Assembly (NCBI GenBank): GCA_027886175.1
Contig: JAJNNQ010000019.1
Coordinates: 19,487,501-19,551,500, forward strand
Direction of reading: 5' to 3'
From: Phylloscopus collybita
Lineage: Eukaryota; Chordata; Aves; Passeriformes; Phylloscopidae
Length of the DNA stretch: 64,000 bases
The notes under the pieces are model-generated. The model searched no databases and was not told the origin of the DNA. It worked only from the letters and a program-made list of their open reading frames with translations. A program made the translations under genes and the position numbers. Below, in pieces: positions 10,000-22,098 of this stretch. Each line of letters opens with the position of its first letter. The stretch's first letter is position 1.

Positions 10000-12900
10000 G
10001 TCTGGAGATTGTTTCTGTATTTGCTCTGCTCGTCTGTGAAGAAGAAAAGAAAGACAGACTTCTGTGGTTTAAGAAAAATTATTTTAAGGGAAGGAGACAG
10101 GGAAAAGAATTGCACAGTCAGAACCACCACAGAGCGATGTTTTACATACCTGATACACAGTGGCTCCTGCCCCTTTTTATGACTAATATCCCTTGTCAGA
10201 ATGTTCTATCACTTACCACATTAAAGAGCCTGGTGACAACTCAGATCTTGAAGTCCTCGACAAGTTCTAGCTCCTCTCCTATCAGTATGGGATGGCAATG
10301 AGCTGATGTTGAGAATGGCACCAGAGGAGGGGATTGATTAAATAGGAAAATGTGTGGGTAGTTCCCAAAGCAGCCAGACTCTGAAGCCAAGAGAGAGCCT
10401 GCCCACAGATGGCAGTTCCAGCCTCTTTCAGTCCCAGGCTCCGCTGCCCAGGCTCACAGAAGTGCTGTAACTCTGTGCTCCATTGACTGTACCTGGGATA
10501 AACGCCTGCTATTAGCAGCAGCTCTGGCAAGCCACTCTCTGTGCAGCACAGCATGAGGTCATCGCACTTCAAATGGGTTTCGTTGACTTTTCTGGGAGTG
10601 GAACCAAGTTTGGCTCCTGCTGGCCTTGGAGCAGGTGCCACAGTGGCAGCTCTGAGCTGTGCTCTGCTCCACTCTGATCTCCAGCTCTTTGCTGGAAGTG
10701 CTGCTCCAGTCCCACACCTTTTTTTCAGACCTAGCACCTCTCTCATCACGCATGGCATTTAGGGTCTCAGCTTCCAATGTGGCTACACCATAAAAACCAA
10801 AACATCATGGCTTTTCTGCTTGGGTTAGATCCTTCCTGCAGCAGCTCCCCACAGGCCAGAGGACACTCTGCCTCCTCAGCCAGATGCAGAGCTGTGGTGC
10901 TGTGCCATGGGACAAGCAGAGCACCAGGAAATAACAACTTTGCCCACACAGAGCCAGAAAACTACCCAGACACTCAAATACTATGAATGGAGGGGCATCC
11001 CACTGCAGAAAGGATGGTATTTTCTCAAACACAGTGTGCTCTAATACCAGCCCCACATCTGCATTTCCAAGAAGGCTTTGCTCTCCTAGCCCATTCTCTG
11101 AAATGGTACTCAGATGTTTCTGGATGTTCTCAAGGGCTCCCCACTATAATGTGAGAATGCAGGGCCAGAGAGAATCATTTACCCACTTACAGCAATGTTA
11201 GACCACAATTTTGATTGAAAAGAAGGAAGATTGGTCCAGGTTGTTTAAAAAACTTGTAGAAATAAGTTAATTTTACAAGTTAGACTTCAGTTAAATTATG
11301 AGACTTTATGAACTTCAGCTGAGGAACCTCTCATGAGCATCCCTGATGAATATCCCATGCTTTGCACAGGATGACTGTAAAGACAATAATTATATCAAAG
11401 ACTGGGAGGCAGTGAAATGGAAATCTATACGTACTCCTGGCAAGAAAAAGGCGACACCAGTGCCCAGAGCTGAATTTAACCACAGCATTTCATCACTGCT
11501 CAGTGTGTCAGTGTTATAGGGAAGGGGCTTTCATCAGAGATTACCAGTACTGGGAAGAAATTATAATAAAGTTGTGTATTTATTTTTCTCTGTCCAGTAA
11601 AGGGTTTCATTTTAACAGAAAAATGTAGCCTTAAACACTGTTTGGTGACCAAGGGCAGAGTCAGTACACCAAGAGGCTACAGCAAACACATGGCCATAAA
11701 ATCCTCAGTGAACACATGGGAATTCTTCTTCCAAGCTTCCAGGTAACAGGTAAATGTCAAATAAACTGTGCAGCTCCCCTGGGGATCGGGATTACTTTCC
11801 TTGTTTCTCTCTGATGGCCATGACAAAGGGAAAGGCAGAGCTGGGGAGCTCAGCAGGAAATCCTGCCGTCCAGCAGGGACTGGCTGAGCTCTCCCAGCAG
11901 GGAGGGGCTGAGGCCGGGCAGGATCGCTGCGCTGTGTCTCCGCTCTGCCTGAGCACCTGCCCAGGACGGGACAGGAGCCGGCAGGGCTGAAGGGAGGGAG
12001 GGAGGGAGAGTGAAAGGGGCTGCCAGTGATGCATTAATTGAAACTTTGGCAATACACTGAGAGATGAGCATGTAACAGAAAAAAAAATAAATAAATAGGA
12101 GATGGGGCCTCGAGGAGCACAGTTCAGACACAATCATTCATCTTACACATGCAGTAGTCTGCATTCCTGCAGGGCAGTAAAGCACTCCTCACTGCAGAAG
12201 TTTTGGGGGAAAACTAGCCACAAACTGTCCTGAGCACTTCCACAGCCACATTTACCCAGCACATTTATTTTGCTCTTGCAGGCAGCACAGTCAAAGCTGC
12301 ACTGCAGCTGCGTGTCCTTCCACACCAGCATTCAGTTCTCCTCAATAAACACTCAGTATCTACAATAAGCACAAAGGTATCTCATCTGGATTGGTTTCCA
12401 CACTACCTTATTTTTAATGGCCATTCAGCACCATGTTTCTTAGTGCAATGTGGAATTTAATACAGTAGTAAAACAAGCAAGATTTTTTTAAATTCAGAAC
12501 TGTTCTCATTTTAAATCACTCAAGAAATAGCATAAATGTTCCCTACTTCTAAGAACAGAGAAATTAAGGTACTCAGAGGTGAAGTTATTTGTCTGGAGGA
12601 CCATCAGTGACAGACTATCTGTCAAGATGAACAAGATGTACCAACAGCTCCTTGCTCAGGTCACACCGGGCTCACACCGCCAAGAAATGCTGATGGCAGC
12701 AGCGCTGGCAGCCACACGAAGGCACTGCAGACCTCCCCCTGCTGCTGTCTGACCCTCCAGATGCTCACTGCCTGATTTCTCTCGGAATTCCACTCGGATC
12801 CACTGCCCCAGAGCTGGGCCCTTCCCTGCTGGGGCTGTGGAACTGGTCAGGGGCAGGCACTGCTCTGCCAAGTCCCAGCTTTATTTAAGCTAATCTTTCA

Positions 12901-13584
12901 CACGTGTGACCATCAATAACTGCTAACCTACTTCCTAAAAGACACAGATCAATTGACAGAGTATTATAAACCCTTTAAATATTAATGCCCTATCAGGGAG
13001 ACAATTGCACTGGGCCTAGAGACTCCTTCACTATTAGAAATTATGCCCCAGCCTTAAATAAATTAACTCAATTAGTGTCTTACCATGAATACAAATTCCT
13101 GCTTAGGGCTTGCAAATAAAATGATTTAGAGCTGTTCTTCGAGGAAAGATGAGGTGTTTAAACTTGCAAAAGAGCAAGTGCTGCCATATTCATTAGTCAT
13201 CTGTTTTAAATGGACTGCTTTGCCAACTCAAACTCACGGCATCCCTTTTGGAAGGGAGGGGGAAGAGTGTGGAAAACTGTTACATTTTCTTACTCTGGGC
13301 TGCACAGTTTTGGTTCTGCAAAGATGCAGATGTCTGCTGCAGACTCCAAAGGCAGCTCAGGGCCAGGCCAGCTCAGCCCCAGGGGCTCAGAGCCATCGGC
13401 AGCACCTGCAGGACACCAGGAGCTGCAGGCTGCTGGCACTGGCCAGCATCTGTGCTGCTGCGCTGCTCCCAGCGGTGCTGGCAGGAGGTGACACGGTCAC
13501 CAGCTCTGAGAAACTTCATCTGGATCCCTGAGGCTGGAAGGAGCCACTCTGCCTTGCTCCAAGGTCGAATTTTATCTCAAAAAT

Positions 13585-13696
13585 CCCTTCCCTTCCCTTC
13601 CCTTCCCTTCCCTTCCCTTCCCTTCCCTTCCCTTCCCTTCCCTTCCCTTCCCTTCCCTTCCCTTCCCTTCCCTTCCCTTCCCTTCCCTTCCCTTCC
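13585..13696. repeat. (CCCTT)n pentanucleotide microsatellite, about 22 copies
   Basis: An almost perfect run of the 5-mer CCCTT covers about 112 bp. It is polypyrimidine on the plus strand and polypurine on the minus strand. Confidence 0.98.
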
Positions 13697-15125
13697 TCAG
13701 GACACACCAATGCCTTCTGTGCCCAGCCCCATCCCACATTATCTCTGCTCTTTACTCCTGCTTTGGAAAAGGGACTTGGATGCAGCAGGTTCCTGCTACA
13801 GCTGGAGCCCCACAGCTATGGGAGATGCCATTAGTGGGACTGTATTTTCTCCTGTTGTTGCATTGTAGATCCAACACCACAATTTTTTCTCCCCACAGTT
13901 GCCAGTGCTTAGTTAGAAACCAAGCAAGCACAGCCCTGTTGTCCCTGTGCCTCAAGTGCCACCCTCACTGCTGATGGAAGGGCAGAGCAGGGGCCAGGCT
14001 GCCCCAGCACAGGGGAGCAGGGCTGGGCTGTGTCTGAGGGGCAGCCCTGAGCCCCCCAGAGCCCCTGGGTGCCCAGCACTCTGCAGCAGCCCCCAACACT
14101 CCCCAGGGTGAGGCAGCTCCTGCTGTGAAATGCCCTGCAGGCTCCAGCTGCTCTTCGAGAAACACGCAGTGCTCACAGCAGATGCTCTGTCACCAAACCT
14201 GCTGGGTTCTGAACAGGGCCCATGTACCACTGATGCTCCTACCAGAATCAGAACTACATTTCAAGCACGAGCAAAAGTTCTGGACTGATACCAGGCATGG
14301 TTTTCTCCAATCTGTAACTCCATTTAATTATTTCCATTATGACGTTGCCTATTACAACCTGAAAGCATTTTATCTGTGTGCACATCAGCACCCAGTGTTC
14401 ACGCTTTTTAACTCCACTTTAAAGAGAAAGAATACAATTTCAATGTAAAAGAAGGTTGATGTAACTTCTTGTCAGATACAGGAATGAGTTTGGGAACTGA
14501 CAATTAATTGGACACTCAGTTTTAAGTGCACAACGTTCTGTTATTATCTCAGGTAAATGCACAATTGTGGTTTTATCTTTGGCCAAAGCTCTTACCTGAT
14601 ATGATGTCCTTCCTTCTTGCTCATTAATTTGTTAAATAAATATTTCATCCATACAAGTGACTTCAGCTGTCAAAAGCTGGCAGATATTTTAACTACACCA
14701 GATTAAGATTTATTGGAAATAACTGTGTACTTTTATGTTAATAGGATGAAATACACTCAGAGACAGCAAGTCAGATCAAGATGTACTGATTAAATGAGTT
14801 GCAGTAAGTACTAGTTTTAGTTTTCATGTTCAAGAGACAGAAAGTTATCTCTACTAATAACGCCTGGTATTTCGAAAAGCTCTGAACACCATAAACATCA
14901 AAGAAGCTTAATTAAAAGGCTTTCTTTTAGTTTAACCTTCCCCTCAGAGGACCTATGCCTATATTGTTCTGTCAAGAGAGGAGTGAGGAATATTTTTAAG
15001 AAAAAATCCCAAGTCACTCTACATTAATCCATGATTGCTTTATGCTTCTCTGCCAACGAGGTGGCACTTAGCAGTGGGATCCATCCCAGGGGCACAGCAG
15101 TATCTCCACTGACCAGCCACAGTGC

Positions 15126-15181
15126 CTGGGCCCCCACAGCTGGGCCCCCACAGCTGGGCCCCCACAGCTGGGCCCCCACAG
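15126..15181. repeat. Four tandem copies of CTGGGCCCCCACAG (14 bp)
   Basis: Four back-to-back identical 14-bp units occupy 15126-15181. Each contains a run of five C, so the minus strand has regularly spaced G5 runs. Confidence 0.95.
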
Positions 15182-17698
15182 CTCCCAGCATCTCTCCAAG
15201 CACTGCAGCAATACACCCAATTCAAAATCTTTTGGGTTCTCATTTTGTCCTGAACAGTCACAGAGAGCTGACCCAGATGCAGCCCAGTGTTTTGCTGCTG
15301 AGATAGCTGGACATTGATAACACTTCCTATTATTATTTTCACTATTTGAGAATAATATTCTTGCTGAGGGGCTCTGGCCTGTGGAGGACTGTGGCTTCAT
15401 GTTATTCATGTGGGATATGTGAGCTCCCAGCAGAGGAGTGAAAGAGCAGATAAATGCCTCACCTGAAGCTCTTGTCCTCTGTTGTTACAGGTGAGCTCTG
15501 GTCCTCAGGAGCTCCAGCATGGCAGGAGTGGGTGCTGCTCCTTGGCAGAGCCCCTCAGGCACAGGTTTGTCAGCTGCCAGGTGTGTGTGTGCTATCTCCA
15601 CTGGGAAGGACACCTTTGAAAAGCTTCCCCAGAGAGCACTTCAGAATTTCCAAAATTAATGTCCAAAGAGTGTTTCCTGCTTTGGGGTGAAACAAAATGA
15701 GGAGGAAAAATCACCAAGGTTCACACGAGTTTATCTCACTAAACCTATCAAACAGTGCTGGTAGGTTTGCCAGCAGGAACACAGCTCTCATTACTTGGCA
15801 TGGGTTGAGGCTTAGTCATCTTAAAAATGCCTCAGCAAAAGGTAATGCAGTACAGAAACATACTTTGTGTTTAAAAATAGTCTCAACAGTTGTTAAAAGG
15901 GATTACGCAATGGTTTTTTCCTGTATCAGCAAACGTAGCAGGGCAGACAAAGTAAAAGGGTAACTCTGGGAATGAGGAAATTTTATCTAATTTACTGCAG
16001 CCTGAGGTGAAATATTAACTCAGCTCTGAGCTCTGCTGGGGTGTAAATAGCCTGAACAAAACCACTGCTGCACTTGCTTTTGAGGGCATGAACTCAGAGG
16101 TCTTCAAAGCTGTGCATGGTATCACAAAACACACCTTTCATTTTACTGAAGCATTCACTGAAACACTTACCTTTGGAGTAGATCGTTTTGAAGGCTGTGG
16201 AAGTAAGGAAAAGGAGAGAACTGTTTGACAGAAGTTTCCCTAAAAACTGTGAAAATAGTTTAAAGGGATGAAACCAAATCACTGCAGACTTACATTCAGG
16301 TTTGCATCTCAAAGGACAGGAGAAGTCTTTACATCCTTTCCCCACAGCTGAGCAGTGCTACCTGCAGGGATCCCTGCCCTCTGTGTGTGAGGAGCTGGAG
16401 TCAGCCCCACAGGCTCTGGGCTGGAGCCAGACTGATGCTCCTTGGGCATCTGGGGTAGAGCAGGTTTCAAGCCACTCCTTCTCAGGGTCATCCTTGATCT
16501 TGATCTGTGTCAGAGACATAAACCTGTCTGCCTGGGAATGCGCACACCAAACCAAAAGGGAATCCATAAAAATGGAGGAAAAGATCTGACATTTCCCCTC
16601 ATGATTATTTAGTTTATCTTTGTTACAGTATAAAGCACCCCCAGACCTGGCAAAAATAAAATAACCAGAAATCATGGAAACACTTGTGAGCTGATGGAGA
16701 ACATGCCCTTGGTATGAGACTGATAATTAGCTGACAGGGAGAAAATGTCTGGTGTCCTTAAAGGCTCTGTAGCCTATTTATTGCTACACCTGCAGTCATG
16801 CCACATCATCAGACACCCCTGAGGAGGCTTTGTGGCAGCTGGAAAAGTACTGACCAGTATGTCCCTAGCACGGGGACCAGCAGTGCCCTGGCAGAGCCTT
16901 GGTACCATTATCACAGGGAATTTGTACATGCCAGGGCCATATCTCTGCCTGCCAGTGGACTGGGAGATTGGCATGAGAAGGAATAAAGCTGATGTGCAGA
17001 TCTGGCCTTGTTATCAGAGGGATGGAATAACTCATGCAGTTATTTAGTTTGCCTCTGTGCCACATGCAGGCAAAAAGGGGCTATTATTGGATTTAAAAGT
17101 AACCTTTCCCATGCTGAGTTATGGCACACCCCTGAGGTTCTCCCCTTGTGCTCCAGAGACACAGCCCCTGAGCCAGTGCAGAGCTGCTCCCTCCCCACTG
17201 CCCCTCCGTCCATCAGGTGCCCTGGGACCCCTGAAGAAGCAGCACAAAATGCTCAGACTGCAGTAGTGATGGGCTCAGAATAAAACTGGAGCTGCCCAAT
17301 ATCTCGCAGCAGTAACTGAGGCTTCACCAGCCACTCAAACAAACCTCAGCCAAAAAGCAAACAAAAAGCCTCCGCACGTGCTTTGAGCCCGAGCCTGCTT
17401 TGCCTGGCAGCAGCTGGGACATATCCCAGGGAGGGAGAGGTGTTGAACAGGCAGCTAGCACACCTTCTTCTTGCAGAAGGGGCAAGAGTTCAGGTCTGGC
17501 ATTGTCCAGAGCGCCCTGCTGTCCCTGGGAGCAGGAGGTGCCTGCTGGAGCAGGTGCTGGGCAGGCACTGCAGTGACACCAAGACCACGTTTCACAGACA
17601 CCTTTATTTTCATACTTCTGCATGGATGAATGTTCTTTTTCCTGGGATGTAGTGGTAGATAGTAGACAGATAATACTCTACAAAATGGAGTTTAGCAA

Positions 17699-17730
17699 AC
17701 ATATATATATATGTACACACATATATATAG
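17699..17730. repeat. Short AT/AC dinucleotide repeat
   Basis: An (AT)n run followed by TACACAC and a second (AT)n run. Confidence 0.9.
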
Positions 17731-18650
17731 TCTGGCAAAATCATTTCTGCATTCCTCCATGTGTCAGAATGGATGCTTAAAATAAACCAAAGCTAAAGGG
17801 ACACTGTGAGGTTTTGGGTTATTTTTCTTACCTATAACATAAAATAGTGTTTTCATTTTTTTTTCAATGCGATTTCTGCCTTCCTGCTTGTACTTAAGCA
17901 GAACTGTGGAAGGGAAAAGACATGCCTGTAAGCTTTCAGTTTTCAGCACCCTATGTTACTATCAGTGGTGCAGGTAGAAGAACATTTCCAAACTTTACAC
18001 AAGGGCCAAACTACCAGTTCAGCATATGTCAGCACATCAAATGTAAGAGCACTCCTGAATCAGTGATGCAAATAAATCATTGGCATGTGTAAGCTCACAG
18101 CACAGGGCAGTTTCAAGGCCCCCACACACAAGGATACATGTTTGAGTCACACTTAAAAGTTTCATTGCAAAATTTAACCTGGCAGTGTCCCTTAAGAAAA
18201 AATACATATTTTTAAGAAAGGATACCCTCCTACAGGTATTTCTTTTTATTATTAAAACCAACATTTTTAAAACCATTCAACAAAATTGAATACAAATTGC
18301 CATCGGAGAATAGCATTTGTAACAGTGAAGCTATACATGGCTGATCCATTAACATGGCTTTAGTTATCACAATTTACATTATTTGCACATTTCCTTAGGT
18401 CTTTCATGGCGCTTCCATAAAGAAGAAGACAAGTTTGACACACTGCTTGCTACCATCTCATCAGAGGTGACCCATAGACACAAGGGTTTTTGTTCTCAAC
18501 ACATATTGCAGTCAGGAAATGCCACTGCCCACCATGCCTGAACCTCAGGGTATTTGTGTCTCAAGCTTTTAGCTTGGCTCATGGTTACTCACAATATTGC
18601 ATTGCATTCAGAGGAACAGGAAAACAAACAGCCACAGAACAGGCACAGTA

Positions 18651-18652
<2 letters not shown>

Positions 18653-18682
<30 letters not shown>
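18653..18682. repeat. T30 homopolymer
   Basis: Thirty consecutive T on the plus strand. It could be the A-tail of a minus-strand retroposed copy, but no recognisable body is seen next to it at higher coordinates. Confidence 0.9.
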
Positions 18683-18684
<2 letters not shown>

Positions 18685-21600
18685 ATTATCATTTATCACA
18701 TTCCTATTTGTTAACAGATTGTTACCTAAAATGCATGTTAGAAAGTCTTTCCTTATAAAATGCTGGCATGAAGATGCAGACTAATGTTTGTAACTAGTGA
18801 AACAGTCAAGAGTCCTGATTCAGACATTGTTTAAACATTCGTAACTTGGAGGAAATGTGCACAGTTGATAGCACTGACAGAGAATCTGACTGTAACAGGA
18901 CCTGCCTCCTGGCAGGAGGATTGATGAGGGTGGCAGACTGCAGTAGCATAGTGTGTTTTGTTTAGAAATCTGTAGTAGTGTTTGTCATAAATATTGCAAG
19001 CCCCATTTATGAGCAAGCAGAGGCTTGGCAAGTCTACAGTAGAGTAACATTCAAGAAAACATGAAAAAGAAACCCAAAGCCATTTCCATGCAGAGAGCAG
19101 CTCTCTCACAGTCACTGACGTCTCACCTGCTGGCTGGAGCACACCTGCCATGGACAGATGCTGCTGATGGAAAAGCCAGAGGCCACCTATGCTCTGGTGC
19201 ATCCCAGCCTCTGGCTGGAACAGTGGGATCAGGGACAAACAGTGAAATCAGGGAAATAATTGGGTTTGCAATGGCAAGGACTCTGCCACAGATAGATTCT
19301 GCAATCTGAGCTTTGGGAAAACTCAGCTGTGAGTGACTTTGCAAATATTCCTGTCTCAGCCACGGTGGGCTTCAGGTGAAGCACAGAGCTCAACACAGGC
19401 TGAACATCAGGGGTGTGTGGGAGGGGTTTGACTCCTGTGGGATCCAAACCAAAGCTCGTTGTCCGCTAAGGGCAGCCTTGGTGGGGCTGTCAGCATCTCC
19501 CTCTCTACCTGACGCACCCTCATTGTTCCTGGCAACAAAAAAAGCAGGCACAGTGGAGCAGCAGAGGAGATGGCAGAAGTGCAGGGCCAGTGTACTGGTA
19601 CCTGATTGCAGCAGTGCATGTCAGCACCCACTGACAGTGACACCAGCTGTTTGCTACTGAGCTGGAGCCATGCCCAGTGACAGGCCTGGTGACAAAGGCA
19701 GCCCCCACAGAACTGCTGACAGAGGGGCCAGGAAACACAGCTGAGGCCAAATTCATCAAAGTAACTCCAGAAATTAATTTAGTTTCAGGGACTATGGCAT
19801 CATGCAACTAATAATATTTTCTTTTGAAAAGGTTACATTCCAAACATTTCTGTCTGTATGTGCCATCTCATAAGCACCCTTGAAGCAAGACTATTATAGA
19901 GGGAAAAGGCACTGTACTAGCCTGATTCAAATCCTTCATTTCCATTGTCCTGACCACTTCTCCCTCTGCTGAAGTGAACTGCTTAGAAAATTAGACTAAG
20001 CAGTTTTGATGGGAGGGAAAACCTGGTAATTTTATTAAATTGTCATTTGCTAAGGTGACTGCAAGAAGAATCAAGAAAGAATGGTGTAAACTGTGTATTA
20101 TTATTTCAGCTACAACTAATGTCTTTACCAAATGCCTGTTAAATAAAGCCTAAGTGATAATACCCAACAACTGGAGGAAAGAGACTCCCACAGCATGGCC
20201 TCCCTCTTGCAAATCCCAGCCCCTCAGCAGAGCTGCTGGATCACTGCTGGGAGGAATTCACTCATTTGTATTAGGAATTCACTTTCACTCATATGAAAGG
20301 CAATAAACAAGCTCAACTAAGGTGTCATTCCTGCAGACATGTAACTTCACTGGAACAGGACTGTTGAGGACAACAGGACAACTTAAAGAAATAAAGTTAA
20401 CACTACACAGCAGTGCATGGAGGAGCACAGTAAAGGGAAAATGCCCCATCTTGGGGAATTGGCATTATCATAACACTAGGACTGCTCAGACCTACTTCTG
20501 TAATCTGGAATGCCTCAATAGATGGAATTATTATAAAATCAGGGCTACAGAACAGAGGCATTCTATATATTCTGTATTATAAAAACCTTCTACTTACATA
20601 ATTTTTAAAATATATCTTCAGTGCTAACAGTTTGTCTGTAATACAGTATGTGGTACAATAAATACAGATGCTTACTGGATGGGAGTGATGCAGCACTACG
20701 GCAGGGACTGTCCCATCTGCATGATTTGAGCAGCTGGAAAAGTTGGCTGTTTGCTTCTTCCCTTTGCTTCTCAGCCATTGCCTGCCTGGAGATGGCAATG
20801 GCACTCTGGTGGGTCAGCTTTCCTAAGAGGCTTCTTCACAGAAGGCTCTGACATTCCCCAGCTGACCAATCATCCAACCTTGGTGTAAATTCACTACATG
20901 AACTTTTCTGTTTTATTAATTAAAAAACCAAACCCCTAAGCCAATGGTGCTTGTACAAGGCATGCTACCATCTTGCAGGAAAAAAATATGGGCCTGGCAG
21001 CTGATTCTGAGGCTAATAACAATTCAAGAGCTCCCAATCAAACGTGCTGGGAGCTTTGTGGGTGCCAAGGTCTGCATGTTGAAACACAGCTGCATCTTTG
21101 TTCTTCGCTAAGTCAAACAAAAAGCTCAAACAAATCCATAAAAGGGGCAAGATCTTACTGTAATGTCCAGTGATGAACCTAGAAAGTGTGTGCCAAACTA
21201 CAGCAAATGGACCAGAGCACACGGCCGTGGTGCTGCTGAGATGCACAGTGGAGCATCACCTGGTGTCCCTGGTACTCAACAGGAGGCTGGGACCAGAGCA
21301 GGTGCTCATCTTTCTGAACCAGCCCTTACACACCTGCCTGGTCTCTTGGGAACTCACCATTCCTGAAGAGAATTTGTTCTGTACTTTTTTATTAATATGT
21401 GCAACATGTTCTGCTCCTTTCTGGCTCACCCTGGCATGAAGATCACCTGGTTAATATGTTCAGGAAGAACTCCACTGAAGTCAGCCTGGTGGCACCAGTG
21501 CATGTGAGAGGATAAGCAGGATCTCTGCAGGAATGGGGATACTGGCTACATGGGCTGTCTGTTGAATGTCCCAGGTACACTGACTGTTCATTTTTTCACA

Positions 21601-21836
21601 GATTGCCTTGGTAGATTGGGGTTTTGTCAAAGCAGATTAACAGCAAGGCATCCACAGAACATTGTGCTGAAGGGAGGTATGGACTGAGCTGTCACTTGCA
21701 ATAGATGGCTGAACAGCTATCAACGTGTGCTATCATAGGGAATTAAGCTTGCTAGGTTAAAAGCAGGACTTGTGCCTAGAAAACAACGCTCTGTATTACT
21801 CATTGAACTTCGAGCAGCAGTTCTCTCTTGTAGGGA

Positions 21837-21842
21837 TTTATT
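21837..21842 (-). terminator. Candidate KCNIP1 polyadenylation signal (AATAAA on minus strand)
   Basis: This is the first AATAAA seen downstream of the stop codon, about 210 nt away. Others lie at 21388-21393 and 20912-20917. Which one is used cannot be told from sequence, and the known mammalian 3' UTRs are longer than 210 nt. Confidence 0.3.
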
Positions 21843-22050
21843 AAAATATTCACATGCTTCCAAAACGAAACAAAGGTCCACCAGCATCTTCTTGGCAGAA
21901 GAGGTGGGATTGGTTGCATTCAGTTGCCATTTGGTTGGACATGTCATACAAAATCCTCACACACTGGACATGGCTCAATTGTAAAATCTTTCACCCAGAA
22001 AGGAGATCTTTGTTACACAGAAGTCTCAGACTCCTCCAGTGCTCCTCTGG

Positions 22051-22098
22051 TTACATGACATTCTCAAAGAGCTGTAAGGATCGCATGATATTGTCATC
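22051..22098 (-). CDS. KCNIP1: KCNIP1 terminal coding exon with stop codon
   Basis: After the acceptor GCTTTCAG the exon reads [15 protein letters not shown] and TAA (22053-22051). This is the conserved C-terminal helix of KChIPs, which covers the hydrophobic groove when Kv4 is absent. The 3' UTR continues to lower coordinates. Confidence 0.98.
   Translation of the reverse strand, partial: DDNIMRSLQLFENVM

Larger units (their letters stand above)
10000..22050. other. GABRP-KCNIP1 intergenic interval (includes GABRP 5' UTR/promoter and KCNIP1 3' UTR)
   Basis: About 12 kb lie between the GABRP start codon and the KCNIP1 stop codon. It must contain the GABRP promoter and 5' UTR and the KCNIP1 3' UTR, but neither boundary can be fixed by eye. 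No protein family was recognised. Simple repeats are listed separately (13585, 15126, 17699, 18653). A possible 24-nt spliced exon is at 16171-16194, and a Cys-rich 62-residue frame is at 12331-12143. Confidence 0.75.

Noticed and set aside
13248..13868. 206-residue plus-strand frame
   Set aside because: Held open by the (CCCTT)n tract; no family similarity.
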